Source: Davidsoniella eucalypti (taxonomy: Eukaryota > Ascomycota > Sordariomycetes > Microascales > Ceratocystidaceae). Taken from it: a stretch of 64,000 bases of DNA. The DNA is taken from NCBI GenBank assembly GCA_004009845.1, contig RMBW01000027.1, forward strand, positions 124,001 to 188,000. The letters are read 5' to 3'. Positions 1-11,045 of this stretch are shown piece after piece (the stretch's first letter is position 1; each line of letters starts with the position of its first letter). Made by a program: the position numbers and the translations under genes. The notes under the pieces were generated by a model that searched no databases, was not told where the DNA came from, and saw only the letters and a program-made list of their open reading frames with translations.

Positions 1-489
1 GTAGAACGGCGGGTACCAGTCGTTGTCTGGGTGATAGACAAAGAACCAATGGTTGCAGTGCGGATCGGAGCTGGTCTGGCCCATGCGCTCGCGAATCATG
101 GCGTAGACATACTGCGGAAAGTCCTTCTGGGCCATCAAAGCCGTCTGGGCAGCCAGTGTGGTCGAGATACCCTCGAGCTTCTCGGCAATCAGCTGCAGCG
201 CCTGGACGCCCTGGTACGTCAGCACCATGTTAGACCCGATCTGGGCCGTTGTGGTGGTCACATTGAAGTAGCTAAACAGATACGAGTTGTCGCACACCGA
301 CTTGCCCACTACCTGCATCGATGGCACAAAACGCTGGATCTCACGGATCGACTCGCGCACCGTGCCTATAGTGTCGCCGGCTTGGATGCTCTTGACGAGC
401 GGACTGTCGGCTAGCTGGACCGCCGTGTCCCATGCTTGACGCCGAAGCTTCTTGTCGGCAAGAAGCTGCCATAAGGCAGCACTGGCCAT
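1..489 (-). CDS. Hypothetical protein, N-terminal 163 codons, cut by window edge
   Basis: An open reading frame on the minus strand starts at the ATG at 489-487 and stays open for 163 codons to the window edge, so the C-terminus is missing. The protein begins MASAALWQLLADKK, is mixed helical in character and has no signal peptide. It ends in a Trp/Tyr/Pro-rich stretch containing HCNHWFFVYHPDNDWYPPFY. I do not recognise the family. The codon content and the sustained frame, in a region where neighbouring frames are open only as shadows, argue for a real gene. The plus-strand frame at 31-414 is its antisense shadow. The upstream side (490 onward) is AT-rich with CT-rich stretches on the minus strand, as expected of a fungal promoter and leader. 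No function is assigned. Confidence 0.75.
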   Translation of the reverse strand, partial: MASAALWQLLADKKLRRQAWDTAVQLADSPLVKSIQAGDTIGTVRESIREIQRFVPSMQVVGKSVCDNSYLFSYFNVTTTTAQIGSNMVLTYQGVQALQLIAEKLEGISTTLAAQTALMAQKDFPQYVYAMIRERMGQTSSDPHCNHWFFVYHPDNDWYPPFY

Positions 490-2661
490 TGCGGAAGCCG
501 TGGTGGCGGTTTGAAGGGTTAAACACTCCCGCTGAGGGGAGGAAGGAAGGGGGTTGGGGGTATGGAGTCGAGTAACGGCAGATAGAAAAGACGGATAGTC
601 TGAAGAGACTCAGTATCGTCGTCTTGGTCGGCTGGTGAGAAGACGGAAGATAGATTGAACCCCGTGAGTTAGGGTTAAAAATCAACTGTTCGGGTCTCGA
701 ACAGAAGACGGGTCAAGAATTCGAAGCTAAGCTTAGCTCGATGGAAAACAATGAAATAAGAGAGAAGAAAAAAAAGGGTCCGGCGACTACCCACTATCTA
801 TATAGACAGCAAATAAATAAGGCTAAGATTGGAAGCGGTGGAGAGTTCAAAGGGGGGCGGCGCGGTTGTATTTATTCGGCAGCTACCCAGTTTGGCTTTG
901 TGCGAGGCTAGTGGCTTAATGTGGAAAGAAAGAAAATACAACACTAGCCAAGAGTGAGAAGAAAAAAAAAACAAGCTAGACCTTGTCTTAAAAGAGCAAT
1001 TAGACAGTAGAAAACTTATATAGAAAATGCTGCACAAAACTGAAGTGGTTTTAGAGCAGGATGATGTGTAACTGATAACTAGATTGATTGGAAGTAGGGC
1101 AGGTGCAACAAAGATGGACTTGATCAGATGAAAAACGTTTCGAGAACAATAAAGTAAGAACAAAGGAAAGGAGCCCGAGTCTTGATGAGTTGCGGCAGAA
1201 CGGGAAGGTGCGGGTTTTATGATATCTCGAGCGGCATATATTTCTTGTTTTACAAGAGTAGTTGTCCATTTTATTTATTTATCTATACCTTTCCAAGATG
1301 TGTAGACTCTCCCTATTTAATTCGATAGTTGATCCAGCCGATCATCTTCCTCGATGCCGTCGTTCCTTTGATAGAAGCTTGGAATCGGTGGAATATGAAA
1401 ATGGTAAAATAGGACCGGGGGGCCTAGGTAGATAGATGATGGTAAGTAATTGGTAGGCTTTTTGGGACAGTTTAGGTAGATGAAGGGTAAATACATGGAG
1501 AGACAGATGGACGCAGCATGCATGCATACTGCGGGCTGTCGACTAGTCAAGATAGAAGAGGAGAGCAGGAGGACAAAATACATGCTAATTTACATATAAA
1601 CTCTTGTGTTGGCTGGGGAGGGGGGTGGCTTTGCTTGTACCGCCTGAGATTTTCGCAGTAAACGAAAAGCAGCACCAACAACAATAACAACAAGTTCCCT
1701 CTTCCTTCACGGCTATGATGGAAGAGGCGAAGAAAGACTGTATCCCCGGAGCTCCAACATTGAATAAGGAAATATGTATTGAATCAATTGAATTAAACGG
1801 GACAGTTATTTCTATTAGTTATCCAGCCAGTCCTTGTCTTTATTTTGTTCAATTATCAGACATTGTCTTGAAAATCCCCTTTCTTATGCTGACTTGATAT
1901 TGTTCTGTCTACTAACTGTTTCTTGGGGCCCAACCCCCAATTCGCCAAAGTCACGAGCTCTTCTTCAAAAAAGAATACCATTCTTTGTGATTGTGACTGT
2001 GTTTGACTGTGACTGCCAGTTTGTTTTCTCTGTCTTTTGGAGCTAGTTGTAAGCCTACAGCCCCCTGTTTCTGTAGTATGCTTCTGTCCGCCTTCTTCTG
2101 GGTTCGCCCCAGCTTTTCACCATGCTGCCTAAACCTGGCAAACAACCAACGATAAGTGGTAAACATCAGCTTCCTACTACTTACTTCCTGTACTATTTAG
2201 CGACTATACCTACATGTATGGAGGTGGCCGTTGTTATCCTCTGAGGATCAGCCGGCCTTGCATAAAACTGCCGCCTTTTGTCTATAACTATGGTCCACCG
2301 AGCCATGTTCCTTCTGCTGCTGTCTGTGCAGCTACTAGACGGACGACGACTATTAGTAGCAGTTTCTAGATAAGAGACAACAAGGGAAACGAGAACAGTA
2401 ATAGCTAACAAGCCAGCCTGAAAAGATCTCCAGATAAAGCCATTCCCGCCCATCCATTGACAACTTGGCTTGACACCATACAGATTGCACATCATGTACA
2501 GAGTACAGACTACGTGCACGTACATATGTACCATGCCATGTACGTCTCGTTCCACACATATATCACAACGGAGACGGCATCTGTATGTGTGTGAAAGAGA
2601 AAGAGACTAGCCGCTCGTTGACGTGGCACTTCTTGACCGGCACAGAACGGTCAGAAAGGAA

Positions 2662-2677
2662 GGGGGGGGGGGGGGGG
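2662..2677. repeat. Poly-G homopolymer, 16 nt
   Basis: Sixteen consecutive G on the plus strand in intergenic DNA. It is one of four G/C homopolymers of 13-18 nt in the window, all outside coding sequence. Confidence 0.9.
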
Positions 2678-3544
2678 ATCTCTTCAGTATCTTGCTGGAT
2701 TCGGGGGGAAACATGCGTGAACAGCGGGATGGAATGAAATGGGGGGCATACAAAGAATAACGAAACCAAAAAAAAAGTAAGCCCAAAACCGAAGCCCGGA
2801 AAAAGCAAAAATAAAAACATGATATAAAACAAGTCGGTCTGGTCTACCTTGGTCGGTGATTTGTGATGAAAAAGAACATGCATAAAACATCAGGTTTAGG
2901 CTTGTTAGTCTGAATGCAGGTCATCTTTATACGGAGTCACCTCAATTTGCCTTGCATAAAATAAAGCAATGGCACCCAATCAGTTTGTTCACCGACTTAA
3001 CTCGAGCCCTCTTTTTTCTTTTCTTGTCATCGAGCCATTCTAAGTTAAAACGCGAGGCCGCTTTTCTATGCTTGGATTTAGTTACTAGTAACAATTATAG
3101 TTCACTTTTTCTGATTAATATGGAGTTTGACTGTTACAACTCCTCGAATATAACAAGCCGTCTATCTGCTGACTAAAACAACAGACGCTGAAAGCAAGGC
3201 TAAGCCTTCACATGGGCTAGGCTAACGAGGGGGGTAAAGAGAATAGAAGAGATAGGCTTATCTCAGTCGACGGGCCATCTCTTTACCGACTTTAAGTAAG
3301 TTCCGAATAGATATATTGAGTCTTGTAAAAAAAAAAAGACCGAATATACGGTGAAGTAACCTTGACACAGAAAAAGCAAAATAAAAAATAAAACCATCGT
3401 CGTTCTTCCTTCTGATGTCCAGCTGATACCAAACCAAGCATCTATGCTTCTATATTTCCACGGAATAGCTGGGAAAAGTCACATATCAACCGACCTGGAA
3501 ATGTCTGTCGCCCGTCTATTTGTATACGTGATACATGAAAGCAT

Positions 3545-3557
3545 GGGGGGGGGGGGG
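3545..3557. repeat. Poly-G homopolymer, 13 nt
   Basis: Thirteen consecutive G on the plus strand, in the same intergenic region as the 16-nt run about 0.9 kb to its left. Confidence 0.9.
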
Positions 3558-4996
3558 ACATATATTTTCCTGGTCCATTATACATGCTTGTATACAAACC
3601 TTTTCATCCTCTTAGAGCCGATCGTCCGGTTTTCTTGGCTTCATATCTGCTGCCAACAACCTGAGCATCGTTGGTTTCAGCTGCACACACGAACAAAGCA
3701 ATATATGATGACACAATAACACAAGGGTGATATCATGTACCCTACTGTTGTTCTCTTCTTATGTCCCCGGCGTTCTTGAAACTCTCTGCTGTACCTTCTT
3801 GATCTTATCAACCTATAGTAGTTGATCATAATACACATACAGACAGCCCTTCCTTGGCCATCTCCCGCCTTGTCTTCTTTTCTTTCCTCCATCTTGAGCA
3901 GCACGATGAGGTCAAGGACCCATTGAATCGTCTTGTCTGTTCTTCGGCCTGTCATGTCCAACCGCGTTTCCGCCTTGATTGTACAGCAAATCTTGCTCAC
4001 CTCCCGTCTAGCTCATTCGTTCACTATATGTAGCTCGGGAAGCTTGCCTGCCTGTCTCTATTCTTTTTGGCTTTGATTCGCACATGGTGTTCTATGTTAG
4101 GCACTAACAAGTCGTCTCCATTGCCCTCGTAGGACCATGTACATGTGATAGATAACATAATGTCACTCAAAGCCTCCATCTCTGTATTCATGTACTTGTA
4201 CATCTCAGCTCACAAGATCTCATCCGTACCAAAGATGTTCCAATAGCGGGTTGGCTATCCTTTGCAGCGTCCTTAAAACCCAATCAGTTGCCCGCTGGTA
4301 TCTGGCTTTCCATTCACCTCCAATCTCCATAGATACAACTATAGAAACTACTAAACCTAGCCTTCATTCCGTCTTCTTGCTTCCTCCCCCGTTCTTCGCT
4401 TGCCCTACTAACTGAGGATTCGCTCCTGAAACATGCACTATGCAGCTTGGTCCTATGGTTCTTTCTCTCTTGCTCTTCTGAATTCTGCTGTTGTTTTAAT
4501 CAGTAAAAGATCTCGAGGGCAAATCAACCCAAGTCGAGTTGTTGCCGCCTGTTTTTTTCTTTTTCTTTCTTGCCCAAGCGAGTTTTCTTCCTCGTACCAT
4601 AGGATCGATGTGAGTTGTTCGAATCGAAATCCTGAGCACGTCAGGATGATGGTACGTCGTTAAGAAGTATACCGCGTGATAGAGTAGGGTTAGGGTCATC
4701 ATTACAGACTTACAAATGTACAACTATAGTAGTCTAACGTACGACATAACCATAGCTCCAATGTCATATCGATACTCCCAGTAGAAAAGGATGAAATACC
4801 AGCATCAGATCAAAAGCACGTAAATACTACATTGTGGCAATATAGGCAACAATTATGCTATAAATTTAGCCAACTAAAAAGGAGACAACGAAAACTACCG
4901 CAGGACTCGTTAAGAGATATAGAGTAAGATAGAAAAATAATCAAAGACATAAAACATGGATACATGGGAAACAATTGTTTGACCACTTGCTTTTGT

Positions 4997-7396
4997 TTAT
5001 TCGTCCAGAACAGCAGCAAACTTCTCCAACATTGACTGGTGGATAGCCTCGTACTAAAGACACAGATAATGTTAGCAGTTTCTCCTATCAACATATTGAC
5101 ATCACGTTTTTTCTTACCTTCTTGCAGATGACGTCCTCGCCTTCGGTGGGAACCTCGAACTTGAGTTGACGCAGCTGTGCCTGAAGATCTGAGGTAGCTT
5201 CGCGGACCTTGGACCAAGTCTGGCCCTGCGAGATAACCTTCTGTGCTTCGTCGTGGAAGCCAATCATCAACTTCATCATCCACTCGGTCTTCCATAGAGG
5301 GCAGAATTGATCGTAGTCTGAGTAACCGTTCTGCTGTAGGAAGTCTTCTTTCACGAGCGTAGCAATGTCTAGCGTAATCTTGTCAGGGTCTGACAGTGCC
5401 GACTTACCAACCAGCTGCACTACCTGGTCGAGCTCTTCCGAGTCTGAAAGCAGCTGCTTGACACGGTCACGAAGTCTGGGGAAGTCAGGTAATTCCTTCT
5501 CGTACCACTTGTCCAGAATCATCGTGTACTTGGAGTATGAAACTGCAGTGTTGATGGATGGGAAATGCTTGCGCTGTGCCAGCTTCTTGTCTAGACCCCA
5601 GAACACCTGCACGATACCCAGGGTTGAAGTAGTGACGGGATCCGCAAAATCACCACCGGGGGGGCTGACGGCACCGACGATACTGACACTGCCCTCGCGC
5701 TGAGGTGAGCCCAGGGTAGTCACCTTACCGGCACGCTCGTAGAACGAGGCCAGCTTGGCACCAAGGTAGGCAGGGAAACCCTGATCAGCAGGCATTTCAC
5801 CCAGACGACCAGAGATTTCACGAAGAGCCTCGGCCCAACGAGACGACGAGTCAGCCATCATGGCAACGTTCATGCCTTGATCACGGAAGTACTCAGCAAC
5901 AGTGATGCCAGTGTAGATAGAAGCTTCACGGGCAGCCACAGGCATGTTGGAGGTGTTGGCGATCAGATTGGTGCGCTTCATGATGGGCTCACGGCGACCG
6001 TCGACCTCGATGGTAAGCTCAGGGAAATCCTTCAAAACTTCAGCCATCTCGTTACCGCGCTCACCACAGCCGACGTAAACAATGACATCACTGTTGGAGA
6101 ACTTGGATACAGACTGCGAAATCACAGTCTTTCCACAGCCGAAAGCGCCGGGGATAGCGACAGTACCACCCTGAACACAAGGGAACAGAGCATCCAGTAC
6201 ACGCTGACCAACAATAAAGGGCTTGTCGGCCGACAGCTTCTCGGTGCTAGGACGGGGCACTCTGACGGGCCAGCTCTGCATCATAGGGTATGAAGTTTTC
6301 ACGCCATCAAACTCTAGCTCTAGAAGGGGCTCGGCGACGGTGTATTCGCCCTTGCCGGAGATCTTGGTGATGGTACCCCGGGCGCGAGGGGGTAGCAAAA
6401 TCTTGTGGACGGAAATAAAAGAGTTCTCGTATACGCTACCCCAGACATCGCCACCGGAGATCTGGTCGCCAACCTTGGCAATGGGAGTGAAAGCCCACTT
6501 CTTTTCGCGATCGAGCGCAGCAGTAGAGATACCACGGGGAATGTAGATGCTCTTGGAGACATCAGAAATTTTCCGGAGGGGACGTTGGATACCGTCGTAG
6601 ATGTTGTCGAGCATACCGGGGCCAAGCTCGACGGAAAGAGGCTTTCCGGACCGGGCAACAGGGTCACCGACCTTGACACCAGCTTTGGGCATGATATATG
6701 TTAGTTGGTGGTGGTCGCTATATATTTGCGCAGCAGTTGCAGGCTATTAGAAAAGAGAGCAAATAACATACCGGTCTCCTCGTACACCTGGATAGTGGCC
6801 TGGTCGCCATTGATACGAATGACCTCACCAACTAGGTTGTCGTGACCAACACGAACCTATAGCGAGGATATCGCATTGTTAGTAGAGCACACAAGCGCCA
6901 ATTGGGCATCACGAGGAAGAATATGGACGGATATCTTACCAGTTCGTACATGGCCACACCAATCATGTCCTCAGCGACAACAACGGGGCTGTTTAACGTT
7001 AGTATGCGATCGACATTCGGCGTTCATGATATTGCGCAAGCGGTGGAAGTGTGCATTCCCGGTGGCGGGGAAATAGAGACGGGGGGCTTTCGTACGCACC
7101 CAGAGACGGAGTAAATCTTGCCTGTAGTCAGTTAGCAATGGGCCTATCACAATGGCGGATAGGCAGAACGAGTCGCATGAGTACGTACCAGTGTTGGCGG
7201 CATCGTGGCCGTCGGCACTCGTTTGCTACATAGCTTGGTTAGCATACGATCATGACCGTAGTATGGGGGCGGGCAGAAGAAGGCCGTAACGAGCTTGGCT
7301 AGGCTGATAGCAAACAGCTAAGCTGTCAAGGCTATACAGCAAAGATCGAAGACAGCAACAGCTTCGCGCCTATGGAGTTCATCGTACCGGAGCCAT
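4997..7396 (-). CDS. VMA1: V-type proton ATPase catalytic subunit A, seven exons
   Basis: This is the catalytic A subunit of the V1 sector, which hydrolyses ATP to drive vacuolar and endosomal acidification. Exons (minus): 7388-7396, 7189-7225, 7100-7121, 6940-6988, 6772-6856, 5118-6682 and 4997-5053. They join in phase to give 607 aa, against the usual 610-617. The start is MAP from a 9-nt exon, with a split Gly-Pro and a split Ala at exon joints. Visible landmarks are the N-terminal barrel (GKIYSVSGPVVVAED, about residue 16), the Walker A GAFGCGKT (about 246-253), GCGERGNE, the SSSRWAEALREISGRLGEMP segment and the C-terminal SMLEKFAAVL. Introns use GTAAGT/GTATGT-like donors and CTAAC branch sites. 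There is no intein after the P-loop, unlike the Saccharomyces gene. The neighbour GDA1 is divergent, with a shared promoter of about 1.3 kb. Confidence 0.95.
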
Positions 7397-8683
7397 TTCG
7401 GGGGAAAATCTAGAGAGCGGAACACGACGGAGATGTGCTAGCAAAGAAAAACCGAGAAAATATTCACTGCAACTGTCGCAAAGCTGCTATTATTTTGGGT
7501 GACGAAGATGGTTTGCGGGATTTCGATCGAGCGATTTGAGATGCTGGATGGATGGAGTTTGGTAAGCTTTCTTTACTTTGCTGGGCTGGAGGCAGGCTGG
7601 GCACAAAAAATGTCAACAAGGCTAGGCTCTGGGAGCTTGTTTACAGCGCTGTTTTTAGTGACTGCGGCGCTGCTTTTTCAGCTACAAAGCGGCCCCGAGC
7701 TACACTTGTGTGTAGCATCGCAAAAGTGGGGGTGTATGCGGCTATACAGATACATATGTACTTATCTTATCTCAGTATGTAGCTTGTCTCCATAATTTTT
7801 TGTATGTAAGTTGACTAAGTTATGCTCCCCTATAAAATACAGATAGTTCTTAAGTACATGTAATCAACTGTATAAGTCATAGTTTCAGAGTAATCCATAA
7901 TTCGTATTGCCACGGCCTTAGCATGGACAAAACAAAAGTAACAATCTCACAGACAATAGCTTTTGCCTCATTAAATCCAGGCAATGCTAACTGATATTTG
8001 TTTGTGTTTGCCCCAACCGGCATCCCCTGAACCCTTAAAGCATCATCGTCTTGTCTTTAAGAGTTACCCCTGAAAACACCGCAGAAAATCAGCCAGTCAG
8101 AGGCAAGATTCAGTAGCGTATCAGCCGCTAGCTCCACAGCAACGCTAGGCCTAAGAGGCACTGAAGAGACGTCGAAAACTGCCTGACTGACAGCGCTCCA
8201 TGCACACTAACAGCAGTACCGTCGCAACGTCTTGTTTCAAGCCACGCACTTAAAGCCTCTCTATTGTGTCTTCGGGCCGTCATTGGTTTCTTGTTGACAT
8301 CCAACAAAGCTGTCGGTTTGGCTCCAATTCATACACACATTCTTTTGATTACTGCTGCGCCTGCACCATATCAACCTTCGTTTCCCACATAGCGTCTGCT
8401 TCCTTTTCCTCTGCGCATTCTACCGTCACGATAATACCAACCTACACAACTAGAACCCCGATAATCCGTCTCTCTAGGCCCAGTCTTCTCTTCCTTCCAC
8501 CGCCTATTCTTCCATCCCCTGGCCTATTTCTGGCTCGCCTGTGTCTTTTTTTTCTCCCAGGTTGCCTGTCTTTTCCTTCACGACTTGATCTGCCCTGTCC
8601 AAACTTGACACGACGACACCTGCCAAAGCGACACATTGACGAACCACCAACGCCGTCAGATTCTTCTCTCTCTCTTCTTCCAT
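7397..8683. promoter_or_regulatory. Divergent promoter region, VMA1 / GDA1
   Basis: About 1.29 kb separates the two start codons. The right-hand 400 bases are rich in CT tracts on the plus strand, typical of a fungal promoter or leader just upstream of GDA1. No specific binding site can be assigned. Confidence 0.5.
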
Positions 8684-10537
8684 ATGAGAAGAACCTCTCT
8701 TCCCAAGGCTAAGAAGAACTCCGTCGACTACGATCCTCACGAGAAGCCTGAACGATACGCATCTCCTGAAGCTGCTGCCGCCATGGCCCAAGTCCAAAGA
8801 ATCCGGTGGATCAAAACCACCGCGCTGATTCTGTTCGTGGTCCTGTTCTTCTACTGGCTGTCGCCTCAAGGCGCCGAGATTGCCAATGACAGAGGTTTGT
8901 CCGCGCTTTTCGTCTCCTTCAAATCTAGCGTTCCCCAGCTAACAGGCAATGCGTCTTTTGTAGTTATCACCACTCCCTCGCAACAACAGCCTGTTGTCCC
9001 TGCCAATCAGCCCGCAGTCCCCCCTACCGTTCCTAAGCCTGCCGTCGAGCCTATCAAGCCCGTTACCACTAACAAGCCCCTCGTGACTGAGGAGCCGGCC
9101 GCTGAGAAGCCTGTTGCTGATGCCGTCTCTGGCAGTGTCCCTGCCACCTCCAAGCCTCAGAGTCAGACCTCTTCTGAGGTCAGCGCTGGTACCGACAAGT
9201 GCACCGTCTCTAGCTCCAAGGACAAGCCCATTGTTCAGTATGTCCTGATGATCGATGCCGGCAGCACTGGCTCGCGTATCCACGTTTACAAGTTCAACAA
9301 CTGCGGTGATACCCCTGAGCTTGAGAGCGAGGTCTTTGAGAAGGTCAAGCCCGGTCTGTCTGCGCTGTCTTCCATCCCCTCGGATGCTGCGAAGAGTCTG
9401 GACCCCCTTATGCAGATTGCCATGGAGAAGGTTCCTGACTCGCTCAAGTCCTGCACTCCCGTCGCTGTCAAGGCCACTGCTGGTCTGCGTCTCACCGGTG
9501 CCAAGGCCGCCCAAGATGTTCTGGATGCCGTCCGCACTCACCTGGAGACCAAGTACCCCTTCCCCGTCGTTTCCAAGGAGGATAACGGTGTTGTCATCAT
9601 GGATGGCTCTGATGAGGGTGTGTACGCCTGGATCACCACCAACTACCTGCTCGGCAAGATTGGCGGTCCTAAGAAGAACCCCACTGCTGCCGTGTTCGAT
9701 CTTGGTGGTGGTTCTACCCAGATTGTCTTCGAGCCTACTTTCCCCGAAGTTGGCGGTAAGACTGAGAAGATGGCTGAGGGCGACCACAAGTACCTACTAG
9801 ACTTTGGCGGCCACAACTTCACTCTGTACCAGCACTCCCACCTGGGCTACGGCCTGATGAGCGCCCGCAAGGCTCTGCACGCTACCTTTGTCAACGAGCT
9901 GTACGAAGTCGAGAAGGCTAACACCAAATTTGTCGACACTCCCCTCGTCAACCCTTGCCTAGTACCTGGCAGTGTTGAGAAGATTCCCGTAGCCCTCGGC
10001 GAGAAACACCCTCTCGGCGAACTTGTCAACTTCACCATGACCGGCCCCACCACTCCAGCTCCGGCTCAGTGCCGCTCGCTAGCCGAGAAGATCCTGAACA
10101 AGGAAAAGTCGTGCTCGATAGACCCTTGCTCCTTCAACGGTATCCACCAGCCATCGCTTGCCAATACCTTTGCCTCACAGGAAGTCTTCATCTTCTCCTA
10201 CTTTTACGAGCGCACCAAGCCCCTCGGCATGCCCGAGTCATTCACTCTACGTGAGATACACGATTTGACTGCTACCGTCTGCGGCGGAGAGGACTCGTGG
10301 TCGCAATTCAAGTCGATCCCCGGTGCCATCGAAGAGCTCAAGAACGAGCCCATGTTCTGCACTGATCTCAACTTTATGCTTGCCCTTCTGCACACTGGCT
10401 ACGAGATGCCCATGGAACGTGAGGTCCGCATTGCTCAGAAGATCAAGGGCAACGAGGTTGGTTGGTGTCTGGGAGCTAGTTTGCCGTTACTTTCCGGCAC
10501 TGGCTGGTCATGCAAGCTGAAGGATGTGACTGTATAA
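8684..10537 (+). CDS. GDA1: Golgi guanosine-diphosphatase (GDA1/CD39 family)
   Basis: This type II Golgi membrane apyrase-family enzyme hydrolyses GDP to GMP, which recycles GMP for antiport with GDP-mannose during protein and lipid mannosylation. The start at MRRTSLPKAKK is chosen because it gives a short cytosolic tail before one membrane segment (about residues 44-60); an upstream frame is open but is leader sequence. A Pro/Thr/Val-rich stem leads to the apyrase conserved regions: DAGSTGSRIHVYKF (ACR1), ATAGLR (ACR2), GSDEGVYAWITTNYL (ACR3) and FDLGGGSTQIVFE (ACR4). Unspliced length is 617 aa. A 69-nt segment at 8895-8963 (GTTTGT...CTAAC...TTTGTAG) is an in-frame intron candidate in the stem; removing it leaves 594 aa. 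The family identity is clear; use of that intron is uncertain. Confidence 0.93.
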   Translation: MRRTSLPKAKKNSVDYDPHEKPERYASPEAAAAMAQVQRIRWIKTTALILFVVLFFYWLSPQGAEIANDRGLSALFVSFKSSVPQLTGNASFVVITTPSQQQPVVPANQPAVPPTVPKPAVEPIKPVTTNKPLVTEEPAAEKPVADAVSGSVPATSKPQSQTSSEVSAGTDKCTVSSSKDKPIVQYVLMIDAGSTGSRIHVYKFNNCGDTPELESEVFEKVKPGLSALSSIPSDAAKSLDPLMQIAMEKVPDSLKSCTPVAVKATAGLRLTGAKAAQDVLDAVRTHLETKYPFPVVSKEDNGVVIMDGSDEGVYAWITTNYLLGKIGGPKKNPTAAVFDLGGGSTQIVFEPTFPEVGGKTEKMAEGDHKYLLDFGGHNFTLYQHSHLGYGLMSARKALHATFVNELYEVEKANTKFVDTPLVNPCLVPGSVEKIPVALGEKHPLGELVNFTMTGPTTPAPAQCRSLAEKILNKEKSCSIDPCSFNGIHQPSLANTFASQEVFIFSYFYERTKPLGMPESFTLREIHDLTATVCGGEDSWSQFKSIPGAIEELKNEPMFCTDLNFMLALLHTGYEMPMEREVRIAQKIKGNEVGWCLGASLPLLSGTGWSCKLKDVTV

Positions 10538-11045
10538 AGAATAGACAAAAAACCCTGCAACAAAATTTACAAAATAGTCAAGACCAGAAAAGGAGTCGGA
10601 ATATCATTTTCTTCCATTTCCTTCGGATCTTATTTCTTTCTTGTCCTTATTCAATCGTCTCATCATTCTTGTGTGTCGTTATCTTTTTGAGGTTCTTCTT
10701 TATTTCTTTCTTCTCTATAGACTTGAACATTTTTTTGGTTAATTTGATTTTATACCACATTTTTTTCTTTTACAAAATTCAAATATCATGTTTCTAAAGC
10801 TTTATTCGAGTGCCATATCAAGGGTGTACATATTGATCCATCATGCCTTCGATGTTGTTGAACGTTACTAGCATAGGTAGTACAGTTTCTGAGAAGATAG
10901 TACGCCCTTTTGTATATGTAATCTAGTTGTAGCTAAGATCCGAAGATTCTTCCCATGATAGGATGAAATCATCGTGATATATTCAAATAGAAAACAAAAC
11001 TTTTACGCATCTCATATACGCTGACTTCTATTGTAACAGTCAGTT
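10538..11045. other. Convergent 3' intergenic region
   Basis: About 0.5 kb of T-rich then mixed sequence lies between the stops of GDA1 and the Mg-chelatase-like gene. It presumably contains both 3' UTRs. Nothing else was recognised. Confidence 0.6.

Larger units (their letters stand above)
490..4996. other. Intergenic region, 4.5 kb, no supported gene
   Basis: This lies between the edge gene, whose promoter should be at its left end, and the 3' end of the V-ATPase A gene. Open frames here are short, unspliced-looking and low in complexity. I see poly-G runs (listed separately), A/T tracts and short ACATGTA-type palindromes. No tRNA B-box or other RNA gene was recognised by eye. Confidence 0.6.

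Noticed and set aside
5118..6682. Intein inside VMA1
   Set aside because: The sequence runs uninterrupted from the P-loop through GCGERGNE; the Saccharomyces insertion site is empty.
8939..9787. 282-codon frame antisense to GDA1
   Set aside because: It is the shadow of a clearly conserved coding region; its composition is explained by the sense codons.
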